Of a stretch of 64,000 bases of DNA, positions 9,474 through 18,270 are shown piece by piece. The position numbers were made by a program, and so were the translations under genes. Origin of the DNA: Acetobacter oryzifermentans (GTDB lineage Bacteria; Pseudomonadota; Alphaproteobacteria; Acetobacterales; Acetobacteraceae); contig NZ_CP011120.1 of NCBI RefSeq assembly GCF_001628715.1, positions 1,953,501-2,017,500 of the forward strand. Direction: 5' to 3'. Every line of letters begins with the position of its first letter. Position 1 is the stretch's first letter. The notes under the pieces are model-generated. The model was not told the origin of the DNA. It saw only the letters and a program-made list of their open reading frames with translations, and did not search any database.

Positions 9474-10099
9474 AAAAAACCTGTCAGATAATCCGCTGCA
9501 CAAGCAAATTTACTGATCGGCATTTTAAGGACTGCGGCCTTTGGCCAGCCACTAATCCGTTCTACCAGGTCAATTTCGCCGGATATGATGCCCTCAAACG
9601 TCTGGCGTGATTCAAACGACTTGAATGCCCGGCGCTCTGCCACAACGGGTTCGCGCAGTTCCATCATGTTAAAGGATTTACCCACCGCCTCAATTCCAGG
9701 CTTAAACGTGAGCATCAGCTCTGGCGTAAAATCTGGTGTTTCATCTGGGTTACGCCGCGCATCTTCCTCAAAATGGTTAAGGAAATCTATCGCCTCGTCC
9801 AGAATATGAGACGGTAGCTGATCTACAGCCAATTTTGGCCATTTGCTGATCTGGCAAACCATATTGATTTGCGAATCATAAATACTTTCTAGCGAGGGTT
9901 TGCGACCAATAATTTTGGTAGCCGTGAGCGCATGGAATACAACGGGCTCATGCAATTCCAGGGTTTCGAATGTTTCTCCACCCTTGAGTGTAATGGGCTT
10001 TTCCAGATGAAACACACCAGGGCGTGTCTCAACGGAATCCGTATCTTCCTGAACATCGCTCACAGCGAGAAGAACATCATCATCGCTCAATGTCATCAC
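9443..10099 (-). CDS. Tail assembly chaperone (Mu gp41/P2 E type)
   Basis: A 218-residue protein made of two related halves. Each contains a LREPVVAERRAFKS-like or LHEPVVFHALTATK segment followed by an ISGWP or ISKWP motif, as in the Phage_TAC_7 tail assembly chaperones. These coat the tape measure protein while the tube polymerises. The gene lies between tail tube and tape measure, the conserved place. Near the C-terminus (TGFF) a run of seven T allows a -1 shift into the E' frame. The internal duplication may reflect a tandem fusion of a single-domain ancestor. Confidence 0.88.
   Translation of the reverse strand: MMTLSDDDVLLAVSDVQEDTDSVETRPGVFHLEKPITLKGGETFETLELHEPVVFHALTATKIIGRKPSLESIYDSQINMVCQISKWPKLAVDQLPSHILDEAIDFLNHFEEDARRNPDETPDFTPELMLTFKPGIEAVGKSFNMMELREPVVAERRAFKSFESRQTFEGIISGEIDLVERISGWPKAAVLKMPISKFACAADYLTGFFMHGRIIGNN
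9473..9479 (-). other. Slippery heptamer for -1 ribosomal frameshift
   Basis: On the minus strand the sequence is T TTT TTT, read as TTT TTT in the chaperone frame and again as TTT TTT after slipping back one base. The shifted frame continues directly into the E'-like segment that ends at 9294. Tail chaperone genes of lambda, P2 and Mu relatives use the same device. Slippage itself is inferred. Confidence 0.75.
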
Positions 10100-10479
10100 G
10101 ATACGGTATCCTCGGTTACGGTGTCACTTTCCACCCGGAATTCAAACGTGCCTTCCTGGGTGTTGACGTTGATGGCTTCAACTTGCCAGCCATTAACGCA
10201 TGTAATGACTTTTCCATTCGCCTGCACTGCCACGACATTGAAACCACTTCCGCCCTGTAGGTCAGAAATGCTCACGTCACGCCGGTCTCGCAGGGTTGCC
10301 TGGATAAAACCTTGATTGGGCATGGCCGAAAAACCCTCAACGGCTGACTGCCCCTTGAGGGTTTCATTCTGGTTTCCAGAGGGCTGCCATTGCAGCTCTC
10401 CGACCACATTGAACGAAACGCCATTGATAGTAAGTGTCGCAAGACCCGCGAGGGGGCCACGATAAAGAGAACCGGACAT
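10096..10479 (-). CDS. Phage tail tube protein (Mu gpM type)
   Basis: A 127-residue protein typical of the contractile-tail tube family: N-terminal GLATLTINGVSFNVVGELQW, a basic FIQATLRDRRDVSISDLQGG segment and a beta-rich end with VEAINVNTQEGTFEFRVES. It polymerises into the inner tube inside the sheath. Its position after the sheath gene, with a short gap, and before the chaperone gene fits Mu and relatives. Confidence 0.93.
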   Translation of the reverse strand: MSGSLYRGPLAGLATLTINGVSFNVVGELQWQPSGNQNETLKGQSAVEGFSAMPNQGFIQATLRDRRDVSISDLQGGSGFNVVAVQANGKVITCVNGWQVEAINVNTQEGTFEFRVESDTVTEDTVS

Positions 10480-10490
10480 TTTTCCCCCGC

Positions 10491-11966
10491 TTAGGACGTT
10501 ACAAACTGGGCATCACCTGCGATAACCCAGAGCTGATCTGCAAATTTGAATGGCAGCAGCATTTTGACCACACCATTCCCGGCATTTTCAGAAACCAGAT
10601 TAGCGGCGAATGTGCTGGGGTCTTGCGCCCAGAGCTGCTGACACTGCCAGTTGTAGCGGGCAGAAGCAGCTTTACCGATCAACTGCGCTGTGGTGGCTTT
10701 GGCACCAGCCGGAATTTTGCTGCCATCTGCAACCAAAATGAACCGGCTGTACAGTGATGCCAGATACGAGCGCATATCCTGCAGGCAAACTTCTGCGGTC
10801 AACAGGCGTTCAATATCCAGATAGCTATTGTCAGACACACCCGCGCTGTTTGTCTGATAGGTGGTAATCAGACGATCTGTCAGCACTGTGTTATCGTCTG
10901 CCACGGTGAAAGTGGACAGGCCATCATACAGCAGGCTGGCACGTTCATCGAACATGAAGCGCCCTGCATCCGTTGGCGGCAAAACAGAAAGAGAGAGGCC
11001 ACGAACAGGCAGAGCTGGATTTTCTCGCATGGAAACTGCCGTAACGGCCATGATCTGGGCTGCCCAGATCATGGGATCAGACGGGCTATCTGAAATAGGC
11101 ATAATGGTGGCATGCGAATCATTCTGCGTTATGCCGAATGCCGTTGCCTGCCCATACGTGCCACGATACGCCGTGATGTGGTGCCCGTAGAGCTGGCGCA
11201 TAGGGGACCAGTTGCCACTTGTATTATCAAACAACTGCTTAAAAGTGGTCAGGCTCGCGGTATCAACATACGGATGGGCGTATAGGTCATAAACACGCTC
11301 ACCCAGATTAGCCAACGCCGTAGCCAGCGTGGTGGGGTTTTGTGTGCCACCAGACATTTGAGTGATAACAACTGTCAGGCCCGCAGGAACAGACTGCCCC
11401 CCAGCGGTGCCCAACAGGCACGAACCCAACAGGATATCATTCCCCGCCAAACCCTTGTTCAGAGCTGTTGCCGTAACTATTCCATCTGCCGCGGTAACGG
11501 AAACTGGCAGCGTGGTAACAGATTTTGCCGCCGTGACGACATTAGCTGCAACAGTTGCTGCTGTATCTCCAGACGCAACGCCAACTGGGATCAGCACATC
11601 CCCAACATATAGGGGTAATGTGCCATCTGCCGTGGCTGTGCCGGTAATGGCCCATGTGCCGCTGGCAGGTTTTGCAGCAGCATCATCTGCCAGCGGCAGA
11701 ACCCATAGCTCGCCCGAGCTATCCAGGGCACGGTAGGCCTTGACCATCAATGCGCACTGGGAGCCCACGCCATATTTGGCTACGGCATCTGCATATCCAC
11801 CAGAAATTTCAGCCACATTTGGTGTGGCGCTGCCGGTGATGAGCATCTGAGCCACAATAATAGCGCGCCGTGCAGCGCTTGCTGTGTTGGCTGCGGAATT
11901 GTCCAGGGCAAAATAAAAACCCGGAACACGGTTATTATCTGAATAACCTGGGATTGTAATAGTCAA
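10491..11966 (-). CDS. Tail sheath protein (Mu gpL type)
   Basis: A 491-residue sheath protein. It starts with the conserved TITIPGYSDNNRVPGFYFAL and contains FDNTSGNWSPMRQLYGHHIT and SDPMIWAAQIMAVTAVSM. The C-terminal third shows TLLTDRLITTYQTN-like and YLDIERLLTAEVCLQDMRSY segments, which belong to the conserved sheath core. It should form the contractile outer layer of a myovirus tail. Length fits Mu gpL. Confidence 0.95.
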   Translation of the reverse strand: MTITIPGYSDNNRVPGFYFALDNSAANTASAARRAIIVAQMLITGSATPNVAEISGGYADAVAKYGVGSQCALMVKAYRALDSSGELWVLPLADDAAAKPASGTWAITGTATADGTLPLYVGDVLIPVGVASGDTAATVAANVVTAAKSVTTLPVSVTAADGIVTATALNKGLAGNDILLGSCLLGTAGGQSVPAGLTVVITQMSGGTQNPTTLATALANLGERVYDLYAHPYVDTASLTTFKQLFDNTSGNWSPMRQLYGHHITAYRGTYGQATAFGITQNDSHATIMPISDSPSDPMIWAAQIMAVTAVSMRENPALPVRGLSLSVLPPTDAGRFMFDERASLLYDGLSTFTVADDNTVLTDRLITTYQTNSAGVSDNSYLDIERLLTAEVCLQDMRSYLASLYSRFILVADGSKIPAGAKATTAQLIGKAASARYNWQCQQLWAQDPSTFAANLVSENAGNGVVKMLLPFKFADQLWVIAGDAQFVTS

Positions 11967-12170
11967 TCACGCCCCCTTTTCTGCTGGTGCTGCAGCTAGG
12001 GTTGCCGCCGGCACATTCTGGCTGGTTTGTGGAGTAGCTTTCTGCACATCGCCACGCGCCAGCGCACGCAGCCAGAAGCTTGTGTCGGGCACGTTTTCAC
12101 CTGCTGCATTCAGCAGGCGCATTGTGCCAGGACACCGGACCGATCGGCCCTGTGCCGGTTTTACAAACAT
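11967..12170 (-). CDS. DUF2635 family small phage protein (Mu gp38 type)
   Basis: A 67-residue protein with the DUF2635 pattern: MFVKPAQGRSVRCPGTMRLL at the start, then ENVPDTSFWLRALARGDV. It always lies just before the sheath gene in Mu-like tails, as here, where its end abuts the sheath start with no gap. Its function is unknown. The Ala/Thr-rich tail is probably disordered. Confidence 0.85.
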   Translation of the reverse strand: MFVKPAQGRSVRCPGTMRLLNAAGENVPDTSFWLRALARGDVQKATPQTSQNVPAATLAAAPAEKGA

Positions 12171-12179
12171 AGAATATTC

Positions 12180-12704
12180 CTATTGAGGAAAATCAACGCG
12201 TAGGCCGGGAGCGGTGATGCCTTCTTCCGTTCCTACGAGACCAGTAATTTCTTGGAGCGCCACACCTGAAACAGGATAATCCTGCTGGTATTCCAGACCG
12301 AATGTGATTTTAACACCACCTAGATGATCCTCTGCATCATCCAGCAATCCTTGCTCCAGATTAAAATCTGTTACCTGCGATATGGATCTTTGTAGATCCT
12401 GATCGCACATCACAGACATTTCTATCTGTTCGGCAATTCGGTCCATATTCTGCTGCACCGCCTGGGGCGTGCCGCCAGAAACTTTTGCCACCACTTCAAC
12501 TTTTACAATTTTATTGAAGCCTGGCTGACATCGCCCAAATGACGATCCTGCTTCGGACGGGATGGCAACAAAAATAACAGGCAGCAGTTCAGGTTTTACA
12601 GGTGCGGTGCGATGCGTAAAAACATTCTGCCCGGCATCAGTAGTCGTCCGGAGTAATTCCGCTATTTTTTCGCGGAACATGACCCGATAGAGCATTTTCA
12701 CCAT
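12180..12704 (-). CDS. Mu gp37-like tail protein, possible tail terminator
   Basis: A 174-residue protein with an N-terminal helix (REKIAELLRTTTDAGQNVF), a PVIFVAIPSEAGSSFG region, and a long alpha-beta end with MDRIAEQIEMSVMCDQDLQ. The pattern and position resemble gp37/tail-terminator proteins that cap the tube. It overlaps the upstream gene by up to 68 bases if the first ATG is used. Met-4 and Met-9 are alternative starts that would shorten this. Confidence 0.7.
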   Translation of the reverse strand: MVKMLYRVMFREKIAELLRTTTDAGQNVFTHRTAPVKPELLPVIFVAIPSEAGSSFGRCQPGFNKIVKVEVVAKVSGGTPQAVQQNMDRIAEQIEMSVMCDQDLQRSISQVTDFNLEQGLLDDAEDHLGGVKITFGLEYQQDYPVSGVALQEITGLVGTEEGITAPGLRVDFPQ

Positions 12705-13038
12705 CCGCTTTGTTCAGCAGAATATCTGCTGCGCCATGGCTATCTGGCTGCACCTCGCGCACGCGGTATTGCTTCCCGCGTATGAGGAAAATATCGCCTT
12801 GCTGTGGCTCAGAAACAAACTGCGAGATCTGCACACCTAACCGTGCATCTGCCGTAGTGACATGCGTTGGGGAAAGTCCATCCACAATTTCAAGGGGCAT
12901 GGCTTTGTAGCCGTTATCGAAAATACCGGTAACGGAAATAGGATCTGGATACAGGGAGGAAATCCACTGAACTTCCTCCCCGAACGCATTCTGGCACGGA
13001 TCCAGCACCAGATTATCCCAATCTACTGGACCAACCAT
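12637..13038 (-). CDS. Head-tail joining protein (lambda gpFII-like)
   Basis: A 133-residue protein. It has GDIFLIRGKQYRVREVQPDS near residue 80-100, the pattern of the lambda FII/phage attachment family in which a small beta barrel binds the completed head vertex. The N-terminus carries FGEEVQWISS and a beta-rich middle. Its place between the capsid and tail terminator genes fits a head completion protein. The C-terminus runs into the next gene in another frame. Confidence 0.7.
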   Translation of the reverse strand: MVGPVDWDNLVLDPCQNAFGEEVQWISSLYPDPISVTGIFDNGYKAMPLEIVDGLSPTHVTTADARLGVQISQFVSEPQQGDIFLIRGKQYRVREVQPDSHGAADILLNKADGENALSGHVPRKNSGITPDDY

Positions 13039-13039
13039 A

Positions 13040-13321
13040 TCAGCCCTGTGTGGCCGGTGCTGCTTTCATGTCCGGCGCAGGGGGCATGGAAGCAGCCTGT
13101 AATGTATTGGGAGCAGGCTGCTCACCATCACGGGCAACACGGGCAATCTTGCGCGCTACCCACAGATCTGCCCGATATTTGGGGATGCTCATTTTGGTGC
13201 CCACTGGCCATGGGCGGCGACCCGTTTGCGGGTAAACAGGAATGAGCGTGACAACATCAACCATGTCACCCTTTTGCGCCGTTTTTTTGGGCTGATCAGG
13301 CGTTGTGTTCTGTTCTGTCAT
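13040..13321 (-). CDS. Small head-region protein, unknown
   Basis: A 93-residue protein between capsid and head-tail joining genes, separated from the upstream gene by 3 bases and from the downstream one by 1. The N-terminus is polar. The middle reads GTKMSIPKYRADLWVARKIA. The C-terminus is Ala/Pro-rich and probably disordered. Position suggests a head completion or connector role like lambda FI, but nothing in the sequence proves it. Confidence 0.6.
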   Translation of the reverse strand: MTEQNTTPDQPKKTAQKGDMVDVVTLIPVYPQTGRRPWPVGTKMSIPKYRADLWVARKIARVARDGEQPAPNTLQAASMPPAPDMKAAPATQG

Positions 13322-13324
13322 TTA

Positions 13325-14434
13325 TCAGGTTCCTGTCGGTCCAGACACTGCCGCACCTGCTTCCATAACCGTTGCAGACAGGGAGCAGTTAACACGAGAC
13401 GGAATGACGATTGGTGCAGACTGCATCAACAGATTGATGGTTGCAGGGTTTTCTTTGTACCAGACCTTTGGCGCGTAAGCGAGCGGGCCATACGCAAAAG
13501 CTGGATCCAGAATAAGACCAAAACCACGAGTACCTTCCAGACCAGGGCCTGTCAGAATAACCGTCCCATCCGGGATCATGGGTTCTTCTTCATCCGTATC
13601 TGGATCAACATACCAATCATTATACAGCCAAAGATTAAACTGGCCCCATTTCCCCATGTAAATGGCGCCTTTATCAACGCGGCCACCGAGATCAACATCG
13701 GAGCCACCGACCTTACCAGGCCAGATAATGGCATTCAGAACCTTGATATCGCTCTTAAACGCATTCCATGTGGAATTTGTAAACACGATATCCCGTGGTG
13801 CAAGACCACATTTCTGCAAGACCAAGGCTGCCCAGGCCGTGATGTAATCTGAAGGATAAACACCACTTTGCCCCCACTGAGCTGCACCTGTAAGCGCAAT
13901 GGTAAGGGCTGGATCACGTTGGAAATCAACGACTGTGGTCGGGTAACCTTCGCCTTTAATGGTGACTGTCCCATAAACCAAGGCAGACGCGGCCATCCAT
14001 TCGAGACGACGATTGATCATATCCATCTGGTCTGTCATCTCATACGCGAGATTGGCTTCCAGACGTTGTGCCGGGGTCATGGCACCCATCAACCGTTCGC
14101 CAATGTTCCGGCGCACGGGTTTCAACAGATCTGGATTACGCCAGTCTTTAACGTAAGCGGGCTTGAAGAGGTTAGTCTGCCACCGGCGACTTTCCACCAT
14201 TTTCCCCTCAACCAAGGGGGAGCAGAAAGGCGACATACGCCGCTTACCAACATCGACATCAATCGCCACTTCTGGCGCATCAGATTCCACGATATTAGGG
14301 AAGAAATTGTCCAGCAAAAAGGTCTGTGCCGTTTTGGCATTTTGGACATAATAAACAAGCTCAGCTAAGCTATATGCACTGAGCAGCGGCAGAAGCGCCT
14401 GCTGCACTCCTGCTGCACCGGTTGTTCCGGACAT
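13325..14434 (-). CDS. Major capsid protein (lambda gpE family)
   Basis: A 369-residue capsid protein with HK97 fold features of the gpE family. It has SLAELVYYVQNAKTAQTFLL near the start, GEGYPTTVVDFQRDPALTIA in the middle, WNAFKSDIKVLNAI, and LIPDGTVILTGPG-like sequence followed by FGLILDPAFAYGPLA near the end. It lies after the decoration gene with a 34-base gap. It would build the icosahedral shell. Confidence 0.95.
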   Translation of the reverse strand: MSGTTGAAGVQQALLPLLSAYSLAELVYYVQNAKTAQTFLLDNFFPNIVESDAPEVAIDVDVGKRRMSPFCSPLVEGKMVESRRWQTNLFKPAYVKDWRNPDLLKPVRRNIGERLMGAMTPAQRLEANLAYEMTDQMDMINRRLEWMAASALVYGTVTIKGEGYPTTVVDFQRDPALTIALTGAAQWGQSGVYPSDYITAWAALVLQKCGLAPRDIVFTNSTWNAFKSDIKVLNAIIWPGKVGGSDVDLGGRVDKGAIYMGKWGQFNLWLYNDWYVDPDTDEEEPMIPDGTVILTGPGLEGTRGFGLILDPAFAYGPLAYAPKVWYKENPATINLLMQSAPIVIPSRVNCSLSATVMEAGAAVSGPTGT

Positions 14435-14468
14435 TCAGTTTTTTCCTGAAACTATTTGGAAAACGCTA

Positions 14469-14858
14469 TCACACGATAGCGTTGGACTCTCCGGTCTTCA
14501 CAAAGATGGAGAACTGACGCAGAGCTGATTTCAGGGTATCCACCGTCCAGCTTGCATCAAAGATCATGTAATTAGAATTGAACTCGCCCATCTCATAGAT
14601 GGCACCAGTTGCATCAGCAGCAGAGGCATCCACTGTATCAACTACAATGCCGCAGGGGGTCTGGGATCCATCTGTGGCTGTTTTGACGCATGGGATGTAT
14701 TTGCCTGTAGCAGTTACCTGCCCAACAACTTGCCCACGCTGGAGCGTGTTGCCTGCGGCAAACGTGACTGTTTCTGTGACGAGCTTGAGGTTACCGGCAA
14801 TAAGCTGATCCGGAACGAACGTAACCTGCTGTGCGCTGGGGTAAAAACCATAGCTCAT
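14469..14858 (-). CDS. Head decoration protein (lambda gpD family)
   Basis: A 129-residue protein resembling gpD, which trimerises on the capsid and stabilises the full head. It has LKLVTETVTFAAGNTLQRGQ, VVGQVTATGKY, and PCGIVVDTVDASAADATGAI, followed by the YEMGEFNSN segment typical of the family. It overlaps the upstream scaffold-like gene by 4 bases and directly precedes the capsid gene, as in lambda. Confidence 0.93.
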   Translation of the reverse strand: MSYGFYPSAQQVTFVPDQLIAGNLKLVTETVTFAAGNTLQRGQVVGQVTATGKYIPCVKTATDGSQTPCGIVVDTVDASAADATGAIYEMGEFNSNYMIFDASWTVDTLKSALRQFSIFVKTGESNAIV

Positions 14859-15454
14859 CGGCTATCTCCCATACGGGCATGATTCAGGCGCACCATGCGG
14901 GCACCCGGACGTTCATCTGACTGTCCACCGCCCTGCGGATTTACGGGCGGCTGCCCTTCTGCCTGCATGCGGGTGCGCAATGCAGCATAACCTGCCTGAT
15001 CTGCGGCGGGCGCAGGTTCCTGCTGTGCAGATGCTGCGGGAGCAACAGTGCGTAACAGGTTGACTGCCGCCGTACGGGTCATGCTGGTGCCAAACGCAAT
15101 TTCAGCGGCAGCCGCAGGGTTGCGACCGGCAGCGGCAGAACGGAAAATGGCGGCGCACCGGCCACGTTCACGCATACGGATGGCGCGGGCCTTTGGATCT
15201 TTTTCGTCATCCTCATCATCATCGTCGGTGCCGTCAGGATCCTCACCATCCGTCTCTTCGGCACGCTTGGATTTTTTGCCCTTTTTGCCGCCCTCGCCTT
15301 CCTGATCACCCTCGCTATCAGGATCCTTGTTTTCTGGATCAGCATCAGCGGAAGGGGTGGTGCTTGCCCCCGCAACATTTGCACCCGCTCCGTGGGATGC
15401 AAGATGTGCAAATGGACTGATTGCAGAGCTGTTCATCAGCGCTGATTTTGCCAT
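14855..15454 (-). CDS. Scaffold-like protein with acidic linker
   Basis: A 199-residue protein between the S49 protease and the decoration gene, the position of the lambda Nu3 scaffold. Residues 35-95 are extremely charged, with runs of Asp and Glu interrupted by a short Lys-rich patch (GGKKGKKSKR). The C-terminal part is helical and Ala-rich, with TRTAAVNLLRTVAP. Unlike lambda, where the scaffold is an internal start within the protease gene, this is a separate frame. The scaffold role is inferred. Confidence 0.65.
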   Translation of the reverse strand: MAKSALMNSSAISPFAHLASHGAGANVAGASTTPSADADPENKDPDSEGDQEGEGGKKGKKSKRAEETDGEDPDGTDDDDEDDEKDPKARAIRMRERGRCAAIFRSAAAGRNPAAAAEIAFGTSMTRTAAVNLLRTVAPAASAQQEPAPAADQAGYAALRTRMQAEGQPPVNPQGGGQSDERPGARMVRLNHARMGDSR

Positions 15455-15481
15455 GCTCTATTTTCTCCGGTATGGAAAATT

Positions 15482-16312
15482 TTACTTTAGGTGCGCCAAA
15501 AAATCTAAAAAGGCGCTATCGCGTGACATGACAGCATCTGCCAAACCTGCAGATACGGCAGCCTGCCCATAAAAAAGTCCGGCTTCCATGTCCTGCACAT
15601 CTTGCGCAGACAACCCACGGTTTCGTGCCACTGTTTCAAAAAACAGCTTGCCCATGCTCTCAATGTCGTTCTGGATGATTTTTCGGGCATCTTCGGACAT
15701 GGGCGTGGTTGGATATGTATCCGTTTTACGCGCCCCTGTCTGAAATGTTGTGACTTTGATGCCTGTTTCGTCCAGAAATTTCGTAATATCGGCGTGGAGA
15801 TAAACCACGCCAATTGATCCCACCTCACCCGTGCGCGGCAGGACAATTTTTTCGGCAGAGCAGGCCAGAGCATATGCGGCAGAGCACGCTTGCTCATCCA
15901 CAATTGCGATAACTGGTTTGCTTTCACGCGCTGCGTAAATGCGGTCCCCGGTATCAAAACATCCGGCAACTGCACCGCCTGGACTGTTCACATGCAGGAC
16001 AATACCGCGAACGGTTTCATCCTGCGTAGCCAAATTGATGGCGTTGCTGATATCATCGTAAAATGTTGCATTCAGCCACCAGCAGCCATTGCTGCTCCCC
16101 GGCAGCAAAATGCCGTTGATAGCAATAACGGCTATGCCAGAAACATTCTCTGTGATGCTCTGGGCTGCATAGCGGGCATTATCATCAACAGGGCCGAACA
16201 GCATTTTATCATCAGCACCGCTGGCGAGAAGGCCGCGGACTATATCCAACTTGCGGCTGGAAAGTGCGATTGGTGCCCCGATAAGCGCCTGTGTATGCGC
16301 GTATTGTTTCAT
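15482..16312 (-). CDS. S49 family prohead protease (lambda gpC-like)
   Basis: A 276-residue SppA-like serine protease. The GIVLHVNSPGGAV motif leads to the likely nucleophile Ser-144 in QACSAAYALA and the general base Lys-196 in QTGARKTDTY. The 52-residue spacing matches small SppA enzymes. LPRTGEVGSIGV forms the conserved oligomer strand. It would process the portal and head proteins during head maturation. The start overlaps the end of the portal gene by 4 bases. Confidence 0.92.
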   Translation of the reverse strand: MKQYAHTQALIGAPIALSSRKLDIVRGLLASGADDKMLFGPVDDNARYAAQSITENVSGIAVIAINGILLPGSSNGCWWLNATFYDDISNAINLATQDETVRGIVLHVNSPGGAVAGCFDTGDRIYAARESKPVIAIVDEQACSAAYALACSAEKIVLPRTGEVGSIGVVYLHADITKFLDETGIKVTTFQTGARKTDTYPTTPMSEDARKIIQNDIESMGKLFFETVARNRGLSAQDVQDMEAGLFYGQAAVSAGLADAVMSRDSAFLDFLAHLK

Positions 16313-17958
16313 TCTGCGTCTGGCTTCTTATCTGTTTTGTCTGCTGGATCTCCGCCGCTCCATTCAGGCAATGGCAAGCCACGGTCTTTGAATGCCTGCA
16401 TTTCAATGGCACGCTGCGCGATATTTTCTTCCCAATCGCGCCCCTCATTTTCAGCGCATTCGTCTTCCAATGTGGACAACGCACCATCCATGCCAAGAAT
16501 GGCCCCCTGACGTTCGGCAACCGGATCAATCCAGCCGCGACCAGGACCAAGCCACCGGCACCGTGCATACGCATGCCGTGCCTCTAGGAATTTGGGGGCA
16601 CCTGACGGCAACGGCAGGTTGTCTGCCTCCATAGATTCTTCCAGCCATGCCAAACGCACAGGAGAGGCAAACCCAATGGAGAATTCTTCACGCCTCCGCT
16701 TCATGGTTTTCCATGCCTCAAGCAGCGCACCACGGGCCGATGAGTAATTGACATCGGACCAATCATTACTGAGCTGCATCGGGGCAAGGCCTGCGCCACT
16801 GGCGATATTGTTCAGGGTGGCTCTCTCAAACTCCCTGAAGTTGCTGGCTGGACGCGCCGCAGTGACTGTGTTGATTTTTTCTCCAGGGAACAGGATAGGC
16901 AAGCGCGAGCCCTGCATGGAGATATTATGCTGTTTGTGAAACACTCCACGCATTTCCTGGTATGCGCCTAGCGTTTCATCTCCACCCTCTAGGGCCTCCG
17001 CTGTCATGCCCTGGTCATATGGGCTTTCAATATATGCGGCGAAAATAGCGTTCAGAATGGCTGAGTCCATTTCAGCGCCATCATATTTGATCAGCATTTT
17101 CAGGCGTTGCAGGACAGGCGTGAGCATACCCGTTCCGCCTGTATGCTGGCCACCACGATGATGTTCGAAAAAATGCACAATCTGTGGACGCCCCCATGAG
17201 GTTTCACGCGGGATACGAGACCATGTTACGGCCTCGGAGGCACTATACCAGTCGCACTCATGGGCATTCCGAATGTGGTAGGCGATGGGAACGCCTGCAT
17301 CATTGATCTCAACCCCATTGCGCATGTTTTTTAGATCAAACTGATTCTGTGGGTTGCTGAGCCTATCTGGGTCAATGATCTGCACCGCCGTACCATATCT
17401 GGCCCGACCTAGGCCAATATTCCCCTCTAACCACGGGATATGGGCAAGCGCATCTCCATCTACGATGAGGTGGCGAAATGCCAGATGCATTTGCTGGGAG
17501 AACGTGAGCATCCGTTCAGCATCGTTGAACCGTAACGGATCATTCGCCCATGAACGCCAGTTACTATCTACGGCACGTGCAAACTCATGCGCCCAGGTGG
17601 CATCAAACGCTGTGTTGCCGGTAATATGAGCAAGAAATCGGTAATCTGGTTTGCTGATCGGGCGTAATGTAACGCCAACAGCATTATCCAGAACACGCGT
17701 GACAGCCCCAGAGGCCCAGCCATCATTGCGCACCAGATCGCGCACACGGCTGACAATCCGGTTACGCCACGGGCTACGTTCAGTATCGGCAGAAAACAGG
17801 GGTGGGTTCCACCCCTGCATACGTTGCCCATAAATGTCCGCCGCATCATACGGGAGACCTGGCCAACCTGTGAGAGCACTAAACCCCCTGCGAGAGGGCG
17901 GGCTCTTTTTACCTGCATCGTTGCCGAACAAGCGCGCGACTGTATCGCGCAAACCCAT
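16309..17958 (-). CDS. Portal protein (lambda gpB family)
   Basis: A 549-residue lambda-type portal. Typical segments are SRVRDLVRNDGWASGAVTRV near residue 70, WDPNDPLRF-like sequence, AFRHLIVDGDALAHIPW, and VIHFFEHHRGGQHTG. The C-terminal half shows NNIASGAGLAPMQLSNDWSD followed by YSSARGALLEAWKTM. It forms the dodecameric channel at one vertex through which TerL packages DNA. The single-base overlap with gpW (17958) suggests coupling. Confidence 0.95.
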   Translation of the reverse strand: MGLRDTVARLFGNDAGKKSPPSRRGFSALTGWPGLPYDAADIYGQRMQGWNPPLFSADTERSPWRNRIVSRVRDLVRNDGWASGAVTRVLDNAVGVTLRPISKPDYRFLAHITGNTAFDATWAHEFARAVDSNWRSWANDPLRFNDAERMLTFSQQMHLAFRHLIVDGDALAHIPWLEGNIGLGRARYGTAVQIIDPDRLSNPQNQFDLKNMRNGVEINDAGVPIAYHIRNAHECDWYSASEAVTWSRIPRETSWGRPQIVHFFEHHRGGQHTGGTGMLTPVLQRLKMLIKYDGAEMDSAILNAIFAAYIESPYDQGMTAEALEGGDETLGAYQEMRGVFHKQHNISMQGSRLPILFPGEKINTVTAARPASNFREFERATLNNIASGAGLAPMQLSNDWSDVNYSSARGALLEAWKTMKRRREEFSIGFASPVRLAWLEESMEADNLPLPSGAPKFLEARHAYARCRWLGPGRGWIDPVAERQGAILGMDGALSTLEDECAENEGRDWEENIAQRAIEMQAFKDRGLPLPEWSGGDPADKTDKKPDAE

Positions 17959-18260
17959 CAGAACACGGGCCTAAGTGCGCGCCTACGTGTGCCTGGCATG
18001 CCAAGCTGGCGCTGCAACGTTTTAATCATTGCAGACAGATCACCAACATCTGCCTGACTATACGTAACAGCTCGGCTGCCATCACCCTGAGAGTAACTGA
18101 CAGAGGCCACACGCTGACCACCCTGTAGAGCAATGAGAGCCATTTGACAGTTGGTAAGCGCCTGCTGCAACTGGGCCTTGCTCAGGCCCGCTAATAGGCT
18201 ACTGGATGGCTCAAAATGAGCCTGCGGCAAACTATACCCAAACGGGCCATAACCACACAT
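17958..18260 (-). CDS. Head-tail joining protein gpW
   Basis: A 100-residue protein of the gpW family, with LLAGLSKAQLQQALTNCQMA and the SAMIKTLQRQLG end. gpW plugs the portal after packaging and is needed for tail attachment. The start at 18260 (MCGYGPFG) is chosen because AGGAG lies 7 bases upstream. An earlier ATG at 18281 lacks one. The gene sits between TerL and portal exactly as in lambda. Confidence 0.88.
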   Translation of the reverse strand: MCGYGPFGYSLPQAHFEPSSSLLAGLSKAQLQQALTNCQMALIALQGGQRVASVSYSQGDGSRAVTYSQADVGDLSAMIKTLQRQLGMPGTRRRALRPVF

Positions 18261-18270
18261 GCTGTTACTC

